From an uncultured Dehalococcoidia bacterium (GTDB taxonomy: Bacteria; Chloroflexota; Dehalococcoidia; Lucifugimonadales; JADFKI01), in the NCBI GenBank assembly GCA_958295865.1, contig CATQHF010000005.1, forward strand, positions 310,001 through 374,000: a stretch of DNA of 64,000 bases, written 5' to 3'. Every line of letters begins with the position of its first letter. Positions within the stretch are counted from its first letter, which is position 1. Shown here piece by piece: positions 33,032-41,633 of this stretch. The notes beneath the pieces are model-generated. The model did no database searches. It was not told the origin of the DNA and saw only the letters and a program-made list of their open reading frames with translations. The position numbers were made by a program, and so were the translations under genes.

Positions 33032-33438
33032 GGCTCTTCTTCCTCCGTCAGGGCATCACTGGACAGATCCGCGCCTAGGTCGATGTAGCAGGACAGCTCC
33101 ATGCGAATATCTCCTAGCCACTCGTCGTCAGACCCGAGAACCATCGTGTCCAGCGTCAGGGCCGGATCGGGCGCTTCTTCTTTCGTCGACGGATCAATAG
33201 GCGTTTTCTGCGTGTGAGCGTGGACTACGTATGCCGTCATCACACGGTTTGGCTCCATTTCGCAGAGCCATTTAGACGCAAGCGTCCCGCTCTCACACCC
33301 TTCACGCAGTCGCCGCGCGTACTCAATCGCATCCTTGATTCGAGCCTCTCCCGATGAGCTGTCGTAAAGGGGCTTACTCTGCCGCAGAACCCCGTCCGGC
33401 ATGCGCTTTTGAAATACGATCCTCACCGTGATGCTCAA
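33025..33438 (-). CDS. Hypothetical 137-residue protein, paralogue 2
   Basis: A diverged duplicate of the gene at 29754-30164 (VFQKRMPDG, LYDSSSG, MEPN, VMTAYV and EEEPW are all shared). It starts at a TTG (33438), five bases after AGAGGTGATTCC-type sequence that is also conserved. Selection has kept the frame open and most residues similar, so it is probably functional. It is the last element gene before the tRNA cluster. Confidence 0.6.
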   Translation of the reverse strand: MSITVRIVFQKRMPDGVLRQSKPLYDSSSGEARIKDAIEYARRLREGCESGTLASKWLCEMEPNRVMTAYVVHAHTQKTPIDPSTKEEAPDPALTLDTMVLGSDDEWLGDIRMELSCYIDLGADLSSDALTEEEEPW

Positions 33439-33502
33439 GGAATCACCTCTCTGACAAGGACAACTTACACCGCCGCCAGACTCCATAAGTCCGCTGGCTT
33501 AT

Positions 33503-33515
33503 GAGGACTCGAACC
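33503..33515 (-). other. Partial tRNA-like sequence, possible attachment site
   Basis: The 13 bases GAGGACTCGAACC (33503-33515) are identical to 33597-33609 in tRNA-Val (its T arm). The flanks (about 33495-33540) show a degraded tRNA 3' half. It lies 3' of the tRNA on the side of the element. It could be a remnant of att-mediated insertion or a dead tRNA fragment. Confidence 0.4.
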
Positions 33516-33584
33516 CCTTAAATCCTGCCGAAGGCGCACTTTTCTGTATATTCCCCCTCTTGCTTCTCCCGTTCTCCGTACTTC

Positions 33585-33661
33585 TGGTGGGCGATAGAGG
33601 ACTCGAACCTCTGACCTTCTGCGTGTAAAGCAGACGCTCTAACCGTCTGAGCTAATCGCCC
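33585..33661 (-). tRNA. tRNA-Val (anticodon TAC)
   Basis: A 77-base cloverleaf with encoded CCA. Acceptor GGGCGAT pairs with ATCGCCC; the anticodon loop TTTACAC gives anticodon TAC. The T arm reads AGAGG-TTCGAGT-CCTCT. The element lies immediately on its 3' side, as expected for insertion at a tRNA. Confidence 0.95.
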
Positions 33662-33728
33662 GCGTAGTGGCTTGCGCCCGATGCCGCGCGGTGAACGGCG
33701 ATGAGATGGCGGCATCCGAAGGGAAGGG

Positions 33729-33805
33729 TGGCGCGCTTGGCGGGACTCGAACCCACGGCCTCAGCCTCCGCAGGGCTGCGCTCTATCCAACTGAGCTACA
33801 AGCGC
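33729..33805 (-). tRNA. tRNA-Arg (anticodon GCG)
   Basis: A 77-base cloverleaf with CCA. Acceptor GCGCTTG pairs with CAAGCGC; anticodon stem CAGCC/GGCTG with loop CTGCGGA gives GCG, reading CGC. The canonical T arm is GTGGG-TTCGAGT-CCCGC. Confidence 0.9.
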
Positions 33806-33836
33806 TTGAAACTTCTGCCTGTATGCGGAATTGATC

Positions 33837-33922
33837 TGGTGCCGAAGGAGGGATTCGAACCCACACATCCGTAAGGATACTACGTCCTGAACGTAGCGCG
33901 TCTTCCATTCCGCCACTTCGGC
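33837..33922 (-). tRNA. tRNA-Leu (anticodon CAG)
   Basis: An 86-base tRNA with a long variable arm (type II) and encoded CCA. Acceptor GCCGAAG pairs with CTTCGGC; anticodon loop TTCAGGA gives CAG, reading CTG. Confidence 0.93.
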
Positions 33923-33973
33923 ACTTATGCTGACTTCCGGATATGGCTGATAGCCTGCCGGCTTACTACATAA

Positions 33974-34050
33974 TGGTGGGCGATCCAGGACTCGAACCTG
34001 GGACCTCTTGCGTGTGAAGCAAGCGCTCTAACCATCTGAGCTAACCGCCC
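33974..34050 (-). tRNA. tRNA-Val (anticodon CAC)
   Basis: A 77-base cloverleaf with CCA. Acceptor GGGCGGT/ATCGCCC includes one G-T pair; anticodon loop TTCACAC gives CAC. It is a paralogue of the other tRNA-Val in the cluster. Confidence 0.93.
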
Positions 34051-34196
34051 TGACTATGGGCTGTACGCCATTGCCAGTCCAGCGAACTATCAGATTATAG
34101 CAGATAAAGCGGGGCGTGAGAATAGAAAGAAAACGATGTCCCTGACTGCTAATCGCTGACAACTGACCACCGATGATAGTACAATGGATGCAAGGT

Positions 34197-34272
34197 GCCC
34201 CTGTAGCTCAGGAGGATAGAGCAACGGTTTCCTAAACCGTGTGCCCCGGTTCGAGTCCGGGCAGGGGTACCA
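34197..34272 (+). tRNA. tRNA-Arg (anticodon CCT)
   Basis: A 76-base cloverleaf on the plus strand with CCA. Acceptor GCCCCTG/CAGGGGT has a G-T end pair; anticodon loop TTCCTAA gives CCT, reading AGG. It is opposite in strand to the other four tRNAs of the cluster. Confidence 0.92.
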
Positions 34273-34334
34273 GCCTTCCCCCTCCCGACGACTGACGCCG
34301 TATTGTCTCGCGCCCCTGCGCTGTCTTGTGGCGT

Positions 34335-34955
34335 CTATGCCAGCCACGATACGATACTCGTCGCCGCGCTGCGCTTTGATACGGGTTCGTCCGCCGCCTC
34401 GCCTATGAACAGCGCGCCCACCATCGCCCAATCCGAATCAGCGCCTAGCGTCTCCGCCAGTTTGGGATGCTTGGTGACTGAGCCGGTGCTCCAGTCCAAG
34501 TTGAAGCCCTCGGCGACTGCCGCGAGCGCCATGTTGTGGATGGCGCAGCAGACGGAGGCGTAATTCTCCTTGGTCGTCTCGTCGTCCGCGCCGGGAACGC
34601 TGTACGCATAGACCAGCGCCGGAGCGTCCATGACGCGGTTCTTGTTGTTGTCGCCTATGTGCTGCTTCAGCGTTTCGTTGGGACTGGCGACATTATCGTA
34701 GGCGAACTGCCATGCGAGTCCGGCGACACGCTCGCGCGCCGCGCTGTCCTTTTCGAGCGCGAAGAAGCGCCAAGGTTCGGTCAGGCGATGGTTTGGCGCC
34801 CAGATTGCGGCGTCTATCATGCGCTCCAGAGCCGCGCGCGGCACGCTTGCGCCGGTGAACTCCTTCGACATTCGCCTGCCGAATATCGCCTCGTACACCG
34901 TCGTCTGCGTCTGCGGAATGGAGATTTCATCGCTGCTTATCTGCTCCGTGGTCAT
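34335..34955 (-). CDS. Nitroreductase family protein
   Basis: A 206-residue FMN-dependent oxidoreductase of the nitroreductase fold. Features are VYEAIFGRRMSKEF near the N terminus (the FMN-phosphate-contacting Arg pair), LERMIDAAIWAPNHRLTEPW with the usual W-APN-xxxEPW, and GALFIGEAADEP at the end. The substrate cannot be told. The ATG at 34955 has AAAGGAC six bases upstream. It sits alone between tRNA-Arg and the ferritin gene. Confidence 0.85.
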   Translation of the reverse strand: MTTEQISSDEISIPQTQTTVYEAIFGRRMSKEFTGASVPRAALERMIDAAIWAPNHRLTEPWRFFALEKDSAARERVAGLAWQFAYDNVASPNETLKQHIGDNNKNRVMDAPALVYAYSVPGADDETTKENYASVCCAIHNMALAAVAEGFNLDWSTGSVTKHPKLAETLGADSDWAMVGALFIGEAADEPVSKRSAATSIVSWLA

Positions 34956-35242
34956 GAAGGTGTCCTTTCATGCAATCTATGCTAATTCCTGCACTCAATA
35001 TACACGCACATACCCGTGTGTCAACTATGAGCCGTGAACACATCGTCGCCGAACGGGGAATTACGCATACGCCAAGAGTATTGATGATGATAGCAAGCAT
35101 GCGTGTTTGATGGCGGCAATCGTGCTGCTTTGCACCTATTGTTATTTTGAAAATAACTCTGGACTAGCCCTTTGACCGATGCAATCATAGATACAAGATT
35201 GAATTGCAAGACGGCAAAACGCCGAATATAGGAGGATTACTA

Positions 35243-35743
35243 GTGCAATTAAGTGCAAATTTGCAGGATGCGTTCAACGACCAGATTAACGCCGAACTCG
35301 CGTCGGCATACCTGTATCTCTCGATGGCGGCGTACTTTGAGGACGCGGACTTGACGGGCTTTGCTCACTGGATGCGGATGCAGAATACGGAGGAGACGGC
35401 TCACGCCATGCGCTTCTTCGACTATGTGCATGACCGCGGCGGGCGCGCCACGCTGCAAGCGATAGCGCAGCCCCCGGCGGACTTCCGCAGCCCGCTGGAT
35501 GTGATGGAGCGCACACTGGCGCACGAGCGCGAGGTCACCGCGCTCATCAACCGCATGTACCAGCTCGCCATGGAGGAAAGCGACTACGCGGCGCAGGTCA
35601 TGCTGCACGAGCTCATCAACGAGCAGGTGGAAGAGGAGAAGACGGCAGAGGAGATCGTCGAGCACCTGCGGATAATCGAGGGCGACGGCGCCGGCTTGCT
35701 GCAAATGGACGCCCGTCTGGGCGCGAGGACGGCGGCAGAGTAG
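35243..35743 (+). CDS. Ferritin
   Basis: A 166-residue ferritin that stores iron as a mineral in a 24-subunit shell. I start it at GTG 35243 because GGAGG lies eight bases upstream and the product begins like other ferritins; the frame to 35204 has no such site. The four-helix bundle contains E-x6-Y and E-x2-H ferroxidase residues (INAELASAYLYLSMAAYFED, NTEETAHAMRFFDYVHDRGG) and the NEQVEEEKTAEEIV segment. It is next to an iron transporter operon, so iron control of both is likely. Confidence 0.9.
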   Translation: MQLSANLQDAFNDQINAELASAYLYLSMAAYFEDADLTGFAHWMRMQNTEETAHAMRFFDYVHDRGGRATLQAIAQPPADFRSPLDVMERTLAHEREVTALINRMYQLAMEESDYAAQVMLHELINEQVEEEKTAEEIVEHLRIIEGDGAGLLQMDARLGARTAAE

Positions 35744-35810
35744 CGCCCAAACGCCCGCAGCCTGCGACATAGGCATAGCCGCTGAGCATTAGACGGCGGC
35801 GATAATCGAT

Positions 35811-35850
35811 AGCCACGCTTCCCCGTTGATATGGGGGCGTGGCTCTTTTG
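35811..35850 (+). terminator. Rho-independent terminator of ferritin gene
   Basis: An inverted repeat of about 12 pairs (AGCCACGC ... GCGTGGCT with a CCCC/GGGG core) is followed by CTTTT. It lies 70 bases after the ferritin stop. The stretch 35851-36278 holds the palindrome below, a second hairpin near 36160-36202 and no supported gene. Confidence 0.75.
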
Positions 35851-35909
35851 CGTGTTCTGCGTAAATAAATGTGTTGGCACATCCAAATCATGTGTGTATT
35901 GCCATGTGA

Positions 35910-35927
35910 AATTAGTATAGACTAATT
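35910..35927. promoter_or_regulatory. AATTAGT-N4-ACTAATT palindrome
   Basis: A perfect 7-bp inverted repeat with a four-base spacer, in an A/T-rich stretch between two iron genes. Its layout resembles operators of DtxR/MntR-type metalloregulators, but no regulator is in the window. This is a candidate iron box only. Confidence 0.35.
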
Positions 35928-36278
35928 GAAAATATGTTATGGCAGTAACTCTTGGCATCAGACAGGACTATGTATATGAAATCCGGTCAGCACAAGGCGC
36001 TCTTTCGGCATATCTTCGCCGAGTGCGCGCGCAACGGCGGCGGCGCAATTCGCGGCGTTGTCCCCAATGGCAGCGCAAGGAGCGTCCGGCGCTATCCAAA
36101 AGGAAGCGAGCGCGGCGCGGGACGGCAAGCCAGCATCACATAGCCTCTCCCTTTCTCGCGGCCGGCCCCTCTTTACCCTCCCAATAGAGAGGGGTCGGCC
36201 TCATACTTGTGGGCGTAGCGCTGAAATCTTTGGCTGTGTCTTCGTGTGATTAGTGTATGTCGGTAAAATCCATATCTA

Positions 36279-36307
36279 TTGACAAATTATCAGACTTAAC
36301 GCATATT
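36279..36307 (+). promoter_or_regulatory. Sigma-70-type promoter of the iron transporter operon
   Basis: A perfect TTGACA (36279-36284), a 17-base spacer and CATATT (36302-36307). The start site would be near 36314, about 80 bases before the lipoprotein start. Confidence 0.65.
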
Positions 36308-36396
36308 AACACAATCTGTTAGCGGTTGTGTTCAATTATGCTCAATACACAAGTGAACTGGCATCAAACATTGCTTGGCATGGAGATATTGTCGAA

Positions 36397-37506
36397 GTGT
36401 TCGGTTTCAAGACATCGCCGATAGGTATCGCGCTTGCTATTGCGGCGCTTGCGCTTGTGGCATGCGGCTCAACCCCGGCTCCCGCGGCCGAACCGCAAAT
36501 CATAGAGGTCGAGAAGATAGTGGAGAAGGAAGTCCCGGTCGAGCGCGTGGTCGAGGTTGAGGTGACGCGCGACCCTGGCTCTCTTGTCGTCTATTCGGGC
36601 AGAAGCGAGTCGCTGGTCGCCCCCATCATCGAGCAGTTTCAAGAGGTTACCGGCATCGATGTCGCCGTCAAGTATGGCAAGACGGGCGAGATTGCGGCAA
36701 CCCTGCTGGAGGAAGGCGACAACTCGCCCGCCGATGTGTTCTTCGCGCAGGACCCGGGCGGGCTTGGCGCGGTGGCGAATGCGGGGATGATGGAGATACT
36801 GCCATCCGACATTACGGACAAAGTGCCTGCCTGGGCGCGCTCGCCGAAGAGTGAATGGGTGGGCATATCGGGCAGGGCGCGCGTGGTGGTCTATAACACG
36901 GAGAACCTGACCGTGGAGCAGTTGCCGATGTCCATGGAGGACTTTACCAAGCCGGAATGGAAGGGGCGCATCGGATGGCCGCCGACGAACGGGTCGTTCC
37001 AGGCGATGGTAACGGCGATGCGCGTGGTCTGGGGCGAGGACAAGACGCGCGAATGGCTGCTTGGCATTCAGGCTAATGAGCCGCAGGTGTATCCCAAGAA
37101 CACGCCGATTGTGGCAGGCGCGGCGGCGGGTGAGGTCGATGTCGGGTTCGTGAACCACTACTACTTGCATCGCTTTCTTGCGGAAGAGGGCGAGGATTTT
37201 GCGGCGCGCAACTACCATGTGGCGGACGGCGGCCCCGGCAGCATCATACTTGTGGCGGGCATCGGCATCCTGAATATGGCGGAGAACAAGGACAATGCCG
37301 AGCGCTTCGTCAACTTCATGCTGACCAGGGCGGCGCAGCAATACTTTGCGAGCCAGACCTTTGAGTATCCGCTGGTGGAGGGCGTGCGGATGAACCGCAT
37401 ACTGACGCCGTTGGATGAGATCAACAATCCCGACATAGACATGGCGGCGCTGGAAGACCTGGCAGGCACGCAGACGTTGCTGCGCGATCTGGGCATTCTG
37501 AACTAG
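36397..37506 (+). CDS. Iron(III) ABC transporter, substrate-binding lipoprotein
   Basis: A 369-residue lipoprotein of the FbpA/FutA/AfuA family. The start GTG 36397 gives a signal peptide MFGFKTSPIGIALAIAALAL ending in the lipobox LVAC; the frame is open to 36328 upstream. A linker rich in VEK/VER/VEV follows, as is usual in Chloroflexota binding proteins. The binding domain has VVYSGRSESLVAPIIEQFQE, VKYGKTGEIAATLLEEGDNS and PADVFFAQDPGGLGAV, the family signature. The next two genes are its permease and ATPase. Confidence 0.88.
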   Translation: MFGFKTSPIGIALAIAALALVACGSTPAPAAEPQIIEVEKIVEKEVPVERVVEVEVTRDPGSLVVYSGRSESLVAPIIEQFQEVTGIDVAVKYGKTGEIAATLLEEGDNSPADVFFAQDPGGLGAVANAGMMEILPSDITDKVPAWARSPKSEWVGISGRARVVVYNTENLTVEQLPMSMEDFTKPEWKGRIGWPPTNGSFQAMVTAMRVVWGEDKTREWLLGIQANEPQVYPKNTPIVAGAAAGEVDVGFVNHYYLHRFLAEEGEDFAARNYHVADGGPGSIILVAGIGILNMAENKDNAERFVNFMLTRAAQQYFASQTFEYPLVEGVRMNRILTPLDEINNPDIDMAALEDLAGTQTLLRDLGILN

Positions 37507-37533
37507 AGCCTTCGGAGCTGAACCAAACTTCAG

Positions 37534-39183
37534 ATGGTAGCAATCAGCAGGATGTCGTATAGAGCAAGCCTGTTCGGCTGGAATATGGTTGCCGGCGGGC
37601 GGCGCGCGCGTCTGCCGCTGCCGCCGGCGGCTGTGCTGATACCCGCGCTGCTGGTGGGCGCGGCGATGGCGCTGCCGGTGGTGTATCTGCTCATCAGGGG
37701 CGCGAGCGCGAGCGAACAGGCGTGGGACTTGCTGTTTCGCGTGCGGACGCTGGAGACGCTTGGGCGCACGCTGCTGCTGATTGGCTGCGTAACCGCGCTG
37801 TCGGCGGCGATTGCCGTGCCCTTCGCTTGGCTGACGCTTCGGTCGGACTTGCCGTTTCGCAGGGTTTGGACTGTGCTTGCTACGCTGCCGCTGGTCATCC
37901 CCAGCTTCGTGGGCGCGTTCCTGTATGTGTCGGCGCTGGGGCCGAGGGGGCTGCTGCAATCCGCGCTTGAGGGCGCGTTTGGGGTGGAGCGTCTGCCCGA
38001 CCTGTACGGGTTGACGGGCGCGACATTCGTGCTCACGCTGCTGAGCTACCCGTATCTGTTTCTGACGGTGCGCGGCGCTATCGCCAGCCTGGACAGATCC
38101 ACGGAGGAGGCGGCGCGCGGTCTGGGGCATGGAGCGTGGAAGACATTCTTCCGGGTGACGCTGCCGCAGCTGAGGCCGTCCATTGCCGCCGGGTCGCTGC
38201 TGGTCGCGCTGTACACGCTGAGCGACTTCGGCGCGGTGTCTCTGATGCGCTACAACACCTTCACCTTCACCATCTATCAGCAGTATGAGTCCTCCATCGA
38301 CCGCTCTATCGCCGCCGTGCTGTCGTTCGCGCTGGTGCTTATGGCGGTCGTGGCGCTTGTGCTGGAGTCCTATACGCGCGGGCGGCAGCGTTACTATCGC
38401 TCGAGCGCGGGGTCGTCGCGCAGGCCGTCAATCATGAAGCTGGGGAGCTGGAAATGGGCGGCTATGGGGTTGTTCGCGGTCGTTCTGGGGCTGGCGCTCG
38501 CGCTTCCGATTGGAGTGCTGGCGTTCTGGCTTGTGCGGGGGATTAGCGCGGGTGAGCCGCTGCTGCTGCTGTGGAGCGCGACTCGGAACTCGCTGCTGGC
38601 GTCGGGCGCGGCGGCGCTGCTCACGACCGTTATGGCGATACCGATGGCGGCGCTGCTGGTGCGCCATCCGACGCGCCTCAATCGGGTACTGGAGCCGATA
38701 AGTTTCACCGGATACGCGCTGCCCGGAGTGGTGGTCGCGCTTGCGCTGGTGTTCTTTGGCGCGCGGTACGCGGGCATACTCTACCAGACTCAATGGCTGC
38801 TGATATTCGCCTACGCGGTGCTTGCCTTCCCGGTCGCGCTGGGGGCGATTCGGACGACGCTGCTGCAAATCAGCCCGCGCCTCGAGGATGCGGCGCGCGG
38901 GCTTGGGGATAGTCCTATGCGGGTGATGATGCGCGTTACATTGCCCCTCTTGCGCCCCGGCGTTCTCATGGGCGCTGCGCTGGTGTTTCTGCTCACCATG
39001 AAAGAGCTGCCCGCGACGCTGATACTGGGGCCGTTCGGCTTCAAGACGCTTGCGACAGCCGTCTGGTCGGCGTCATCGGAGGCGTTCTTCGCGCAGGCGG
39101 CAGCGCCGGCGCTGATGCTCATCCTGATGTCGTCAGTTCCCATGACGCTGCTTGTGCTGCGAGAAAAGAGGCCGTCGGCGTGA
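37534..39183 (+). CDS. Iron(III) ABC transporter permease
   Basis: A 549-residue fused permease of the FbpB/AfuB type, with two homologous halves of about six helices each. EAA motifs are visible in both: EEAARGLGHGAWKTFFRVTL and EDAARGLGDSPMRVMMRVTL. It would form the membrane channel for ferric iron. Stop and ATPase start overlap by four bases (GTGA type), so the two are coupled. Start: the ATG at 37534 has no strong ribosome binding site; position is by frame. Confidence 0.88.
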   Translation: MVAISRMSYRASLFGWNMVAGGRRARLPLPPAAVLIPALLVGAAMALPVVYLLIRGASASEQAWDLLFRVRTLETLGRTLLLIGCVTALSAAIAVPFAWLTLRSDLPFRRVWTVLATLPLVIPSFVGAFLYVSALGPRGLLQSALEGAFGVERLPDLYGLTGATFVLTLLSYPYLFLTVRGAIASLDRSTEEAARGLGHGAWKTFFRVTLPQLRPSIAAGSLLVALYTLSDFGAVSLMRYNTFTFTIYQQYESSIDRSIAAVLSFALVLMAVVALVLESYTRGRQRYYRSSAGSSRRPSIMKLGSWKWAAMGLFAVVLGLALALPIGVLAFWLVRGISAGEPLLLLWSATRNSLLASGAAALLTTVMAIPMAALLVRHPTRLNRVLEPISFTGYALPGVVVALALVFFGARYAGILYQTQWLLIFAYAVLAFPVALGAIRTTLLQISPRLEDAARGLGDSPMRVMMRVTLPLLRPGVLMGAALVFLLTMKELPATLILGPFGFKTLATAVWSASSEAFFAQAAAPALMLILMSSVPMTLLVLREKRPSA

Positions 39184-40265
39184 GCGAATCCGAGCCGTTG
39201 ATAGAGTGCAAGGGCGTTAGCAAGAGCTTCGATGACACGGTTGCCGTGCAAGATGTGAGCTTTCAGCTGATGCCGGGCGAGGTCATGTCGATACTTGGCG
39301 CGAGCGGCTGCGGCAAGACATCGCTGCTGCGCCTTATCGCGGGCTTCGAGATGGTTGACGGGGGGCAGATTCGCATATATCCGGGGCTTGTGTCGGACGC
39401 CGATAATCACCTGCCGCCGGAGCGCCGCAACATCGGCATGGTGTTTCAGGAGTACGCGCTGTTTCCGCATCTGACCGTGGCGCAGAATGTGGGGTTCGGG
39501 CTGAACGGGCGCAAGCGCGGACGCAGGGGGCAGGATGGGTTGACGCGGGATGAGAGGCGCAGCCGTGTGCGGGACGCCCTGGAGTTGGTGCGGCTTTCGG
39601 GGCTTGAGGCGCGCTATCCGCATGAGCTTTCGGGCGGTCAGCAGCAGCGCGTGGCGCTTGCGCGGACGCTCGCGCCCTCGCCGATTGCGGCGCTGCTGGA
39701 TGAGCCGTTCAGCAACCTTGACGCGAGCCTGCGCCGCAATGTGCGCGAAGAGGTGGGGGCTATATTGCGCGATCAGCATATTGCCGCCATATTCGTAACT
39801 CATGATAGAGATGAAGCCTTCGCTTTCGCCGACCTTGTGGGCGTGATGAGCGAGGGACGCCTGGAGCAGGTCAACTCGCCGGATGCGCTGTACAACTTCC
39901 CCGCCACGCCGAGCGTAGCCCGAATCGTGGGCGAGTGCTACTTTCTGCCCGGAGTCGCGCGCGCCGATGTCGCCGATACGGACATCGGGGCGCTGCCATA
40001 TACATGCTCGGACGGTCTGATGCCGGAGGGCATGCGAATGACCATCAGGGTGCGTCCGCAAGACCTGAATGTTCGTGCGGATGCGGCCGGCAGCTGCGTC
40101 GTGGAGTCGCGGGAGTATCGCGGCGGCGAGACGATGCTGGCGATTCGCACGCGGAGCGGCGTGGCGCTGCGCTGCCGTCAGGCGGGCTATTCCAGCCTGT
40201 CCAACGGGATGCGCGTTACCCTTGAGCCTAGGGATGATGAGGTTTTTCTTGCGTTTCCGGTCTAA
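39180..40265 (+). CDS. Iron(III) ABC transporter ATPase
   Basis: A 361-residue ATPase of the FbpC/AfuC type. Walker A GASGCGKTSL near residue 39, Q loop MVFQEYALFPHLTV, signature LSGGQQQRVALARTL, Walker B AALLDEPFSNLDASL and the H loop VTHDRDEA are all present. A C-terminal regulatory (TOBE-like) domain with beta strands follows from about residue 240. It drives the uptake by the two preceding genes and starts at GTG 39180. Confidence 0.92.
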   Translation: MSESEPLIECKGVSKSFDDTVAVQDVSFQLMPGEVMSILGASGCGKTSLLRLIAGFEMVDGGQIRIYPGLVSDADNHLPPERRNIGMVFQEYALFPHLTVAQNVGFGLNGRKRGRRGQDGLTRDERRSRVRDALELVRLSGLEARYPHELSGGQQQRVALARTLAPSPIAALLDEPFSNLDASLRRNVREEVGAILRDQHIAAIFVTHDRDEAFAFADLVGVMSEGRLEQVNSPDALYNFPATPSVARIVGECYFLPGVARADVADTDIGALPYTCSDGLMPEGMRMTIRVRPQDLNVRADAAGSCVVESREYRGGETMLAIRTRSGVALRCRQAGYSSLSNGMRVTLEPRDDEVFLAFPV

Positions 40266-40417
40266 TAATCAAGGTGTCAGGGGTGGGAATTAAGAATTAG
40301 GAATTGAGAATTAAGAATTGGGTTGTGTTTAGGGTTGGTGTGCGGTGTTGCGCGGGCCGATGGCAACCGATGTTCAAGGGCGGTTGCTGAAAGACATGGG
40401 TGTTCGGCAGATTGGGA

Positions 40418-40603
40418 TTTTTGATTCCTCACGCTGTTCGGAATGACAAGGGGAGGGACGTTCGGAATGACAGTGAAAATTGCTGCGTCATGTTCGGGAT
40501 GGTGGCATTTTAGGCGCTGGATTCCTGCCCCTGCTTCCGCAGGAGTGACTTTCTTTCGCAGGAATGACGGGGTGAAAAGTCTAAATGTCCACAGAGCCTA
40601 GTA
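40418..40603. repeat. Cluster of dispersed palindromic repeats and an IS end
   Basis: The gap 40266-40808 has no gene. It holds a TTGATTCCTCACGCTGTTCGGAATGACA-type unit (40418-40448), a GGATTCCTGC...GCAGGAATGACG-type unit with an internal partial copy (40519-40571), and a 20-base sequence (40584-40603) matching the left end of the insertion sequence at 63183. Each can fold as a hairpin. Runs of AATTAAGAATT lie at 40288-40320. Confidence 0.55.
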
Positions 40604-40808
40604 CAAGTTTAGCCGTCGATGGGCAAGCGTTTTCACCCCCATCCTAACCTTCCCCCAAGGGGGGAAGGGACAATTGGCGCGACCGACTCGCTCGCCAGAC
40701 TGCAAACCTTCCCCCATCAAGGGGGAATGGACTAATGCAATTTTCTCAGTCATTCGCTCAAGATCTTTCAATCGTAGCGTCCCCCTGTGATCCTGAACGC
40801 CGCCGCTG

Positions 40809-41633
40809 TCAGCGGAAGGGTGGGTGGCGTTCGGGGCGGCGGGGCTTTTTGTTGCCGGGCAGGTGGCTTATCTCTGATAGGTAGTCGGTGTGTCCCTGGG
40901 AGATTTGCCTTGCGCTTTCTGCCGCTTTCTCTTCTATTCGCTCTGCTTCGGCTACTTCTTTCATGTGCGCTTCGGATACAGGCGCGTGGCTCTCGACTAC
41001 CGCCGGGTGGTCTTCGTCGAGGTCGCGGCAGGCGCATAGACAGTCGGGGTGGCAGGGGGAGTAGTAGGACATGAATTCCGGGTCGGGGGTGGAGGGGTTG
41101 CCGAAGCCCCAGCTGAGCAGCACTTTGGCGGCTTCTATCCTGTCCCTTGGCTTGGCGTCTCGGTCGCGCCCTTCCAGTACCTCGTTGAGTATCCTGACTA
41201 TGCTTGCGCCTTCTCCGGTCTCTACGCGGATGCGGGCGACTAGCTTCTTGTTCAGCCTTTCGTGTTCGGGGCTGGCTGCCTGCTGCGGGCCGTTTTCTCC
41301 CTGGGCGTCTTCTTTCTTTGCCTGCCGTTCCATCTTGGAACTGAGGCTGTTGATGAGGGCTTCGGCTTCTTGGAAGCCTAGTTTGAGCAGCAGGCGTGCG
41401 GCTTGCAGTCTGTGATGGGGCGTGGAGTCGAGGTCGTCGCCGGTCATGATGGAGACGATGCTGCGTATGATGGTTCTGCCGTTGTCGGTTTCTTGGTGGA
41501 CTAGGTGCTGGAGGTGCTCGATGGCGGTCGCGCAGTGCCTGTTGTCCAGGTGGTCATGTTGGGCATGACTGTCCTGGCTGTCCTGCTGTGCGTGTTGGTT
41601 TATGGGGGTTGGTTGGTTCATTGGTTTTCCCAT
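40809..41633 (-). CDS. Hypothetical protein with two helical repeats
   Basis: A 274-residue hydrophilic protein. Two copies of a roughly 37-residue unit are visible: GRTIIRSIVSIMTGDDLDST ... RLQAARLLLKLGF and GASIVRILNEVLEGRDRDAK ... RIEAAKVLLSWGF. The first 45 residues are rich in His and Gln. Between the repeats and the tail is a Cys-rich patch (CHPDCLCACRD, three or four Cys) that could bind a metal. No family is recognised. It is alone between repeat-rich gaps. Confidence 0.6.
   Translation of the reverse strand: MGKPMNQPTPINQHAQQDSQDSHAQHDHLDNRHCATAIEHLQHLVHQETDNGRTIIRSIVSIMTGDDLDSTPHHRLQAARLLLKLGFQEAEALINSLSSKMERQAKKEDAQGENGPQQAASPEHERLNKKLVARIRVETGEGASIVRILNEVLEGRDRDAKPRDRIEAAKVLLSWGFGNPSTPDPEFMSYYSPCHPDCLCACRDLDEDHPAVVESHAPVSEAHMKEVAEAERIEEKAAESARQISQGHTDYLSEISHLPGNKKPRRPERHPPFR

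Noticed and set aside
1..33500. Integrase or recombinase gene for the element
   Set aside because: None of the frames shows the tyrosine (R-HxxR-Y) or serine recombinase layout; it must be outside the window if present.
33518..33715. 65-residue minus-strand frame
   Set aside because: It lies across tRNA-Val; the tRNA is certain.
35939..36187. Two short frames between ferritin and iron transporter
   Set aside because: Arg-rich products of GC-rich non-coding sequence, no ribosome binding site, overlapping each other in different frames.
36469..38130. 553-residue minus-strand frame opposite the iron transporter genes
   Set aside because: A shadow frame of GC-rich coding sequence; the plus-strand products are certain.
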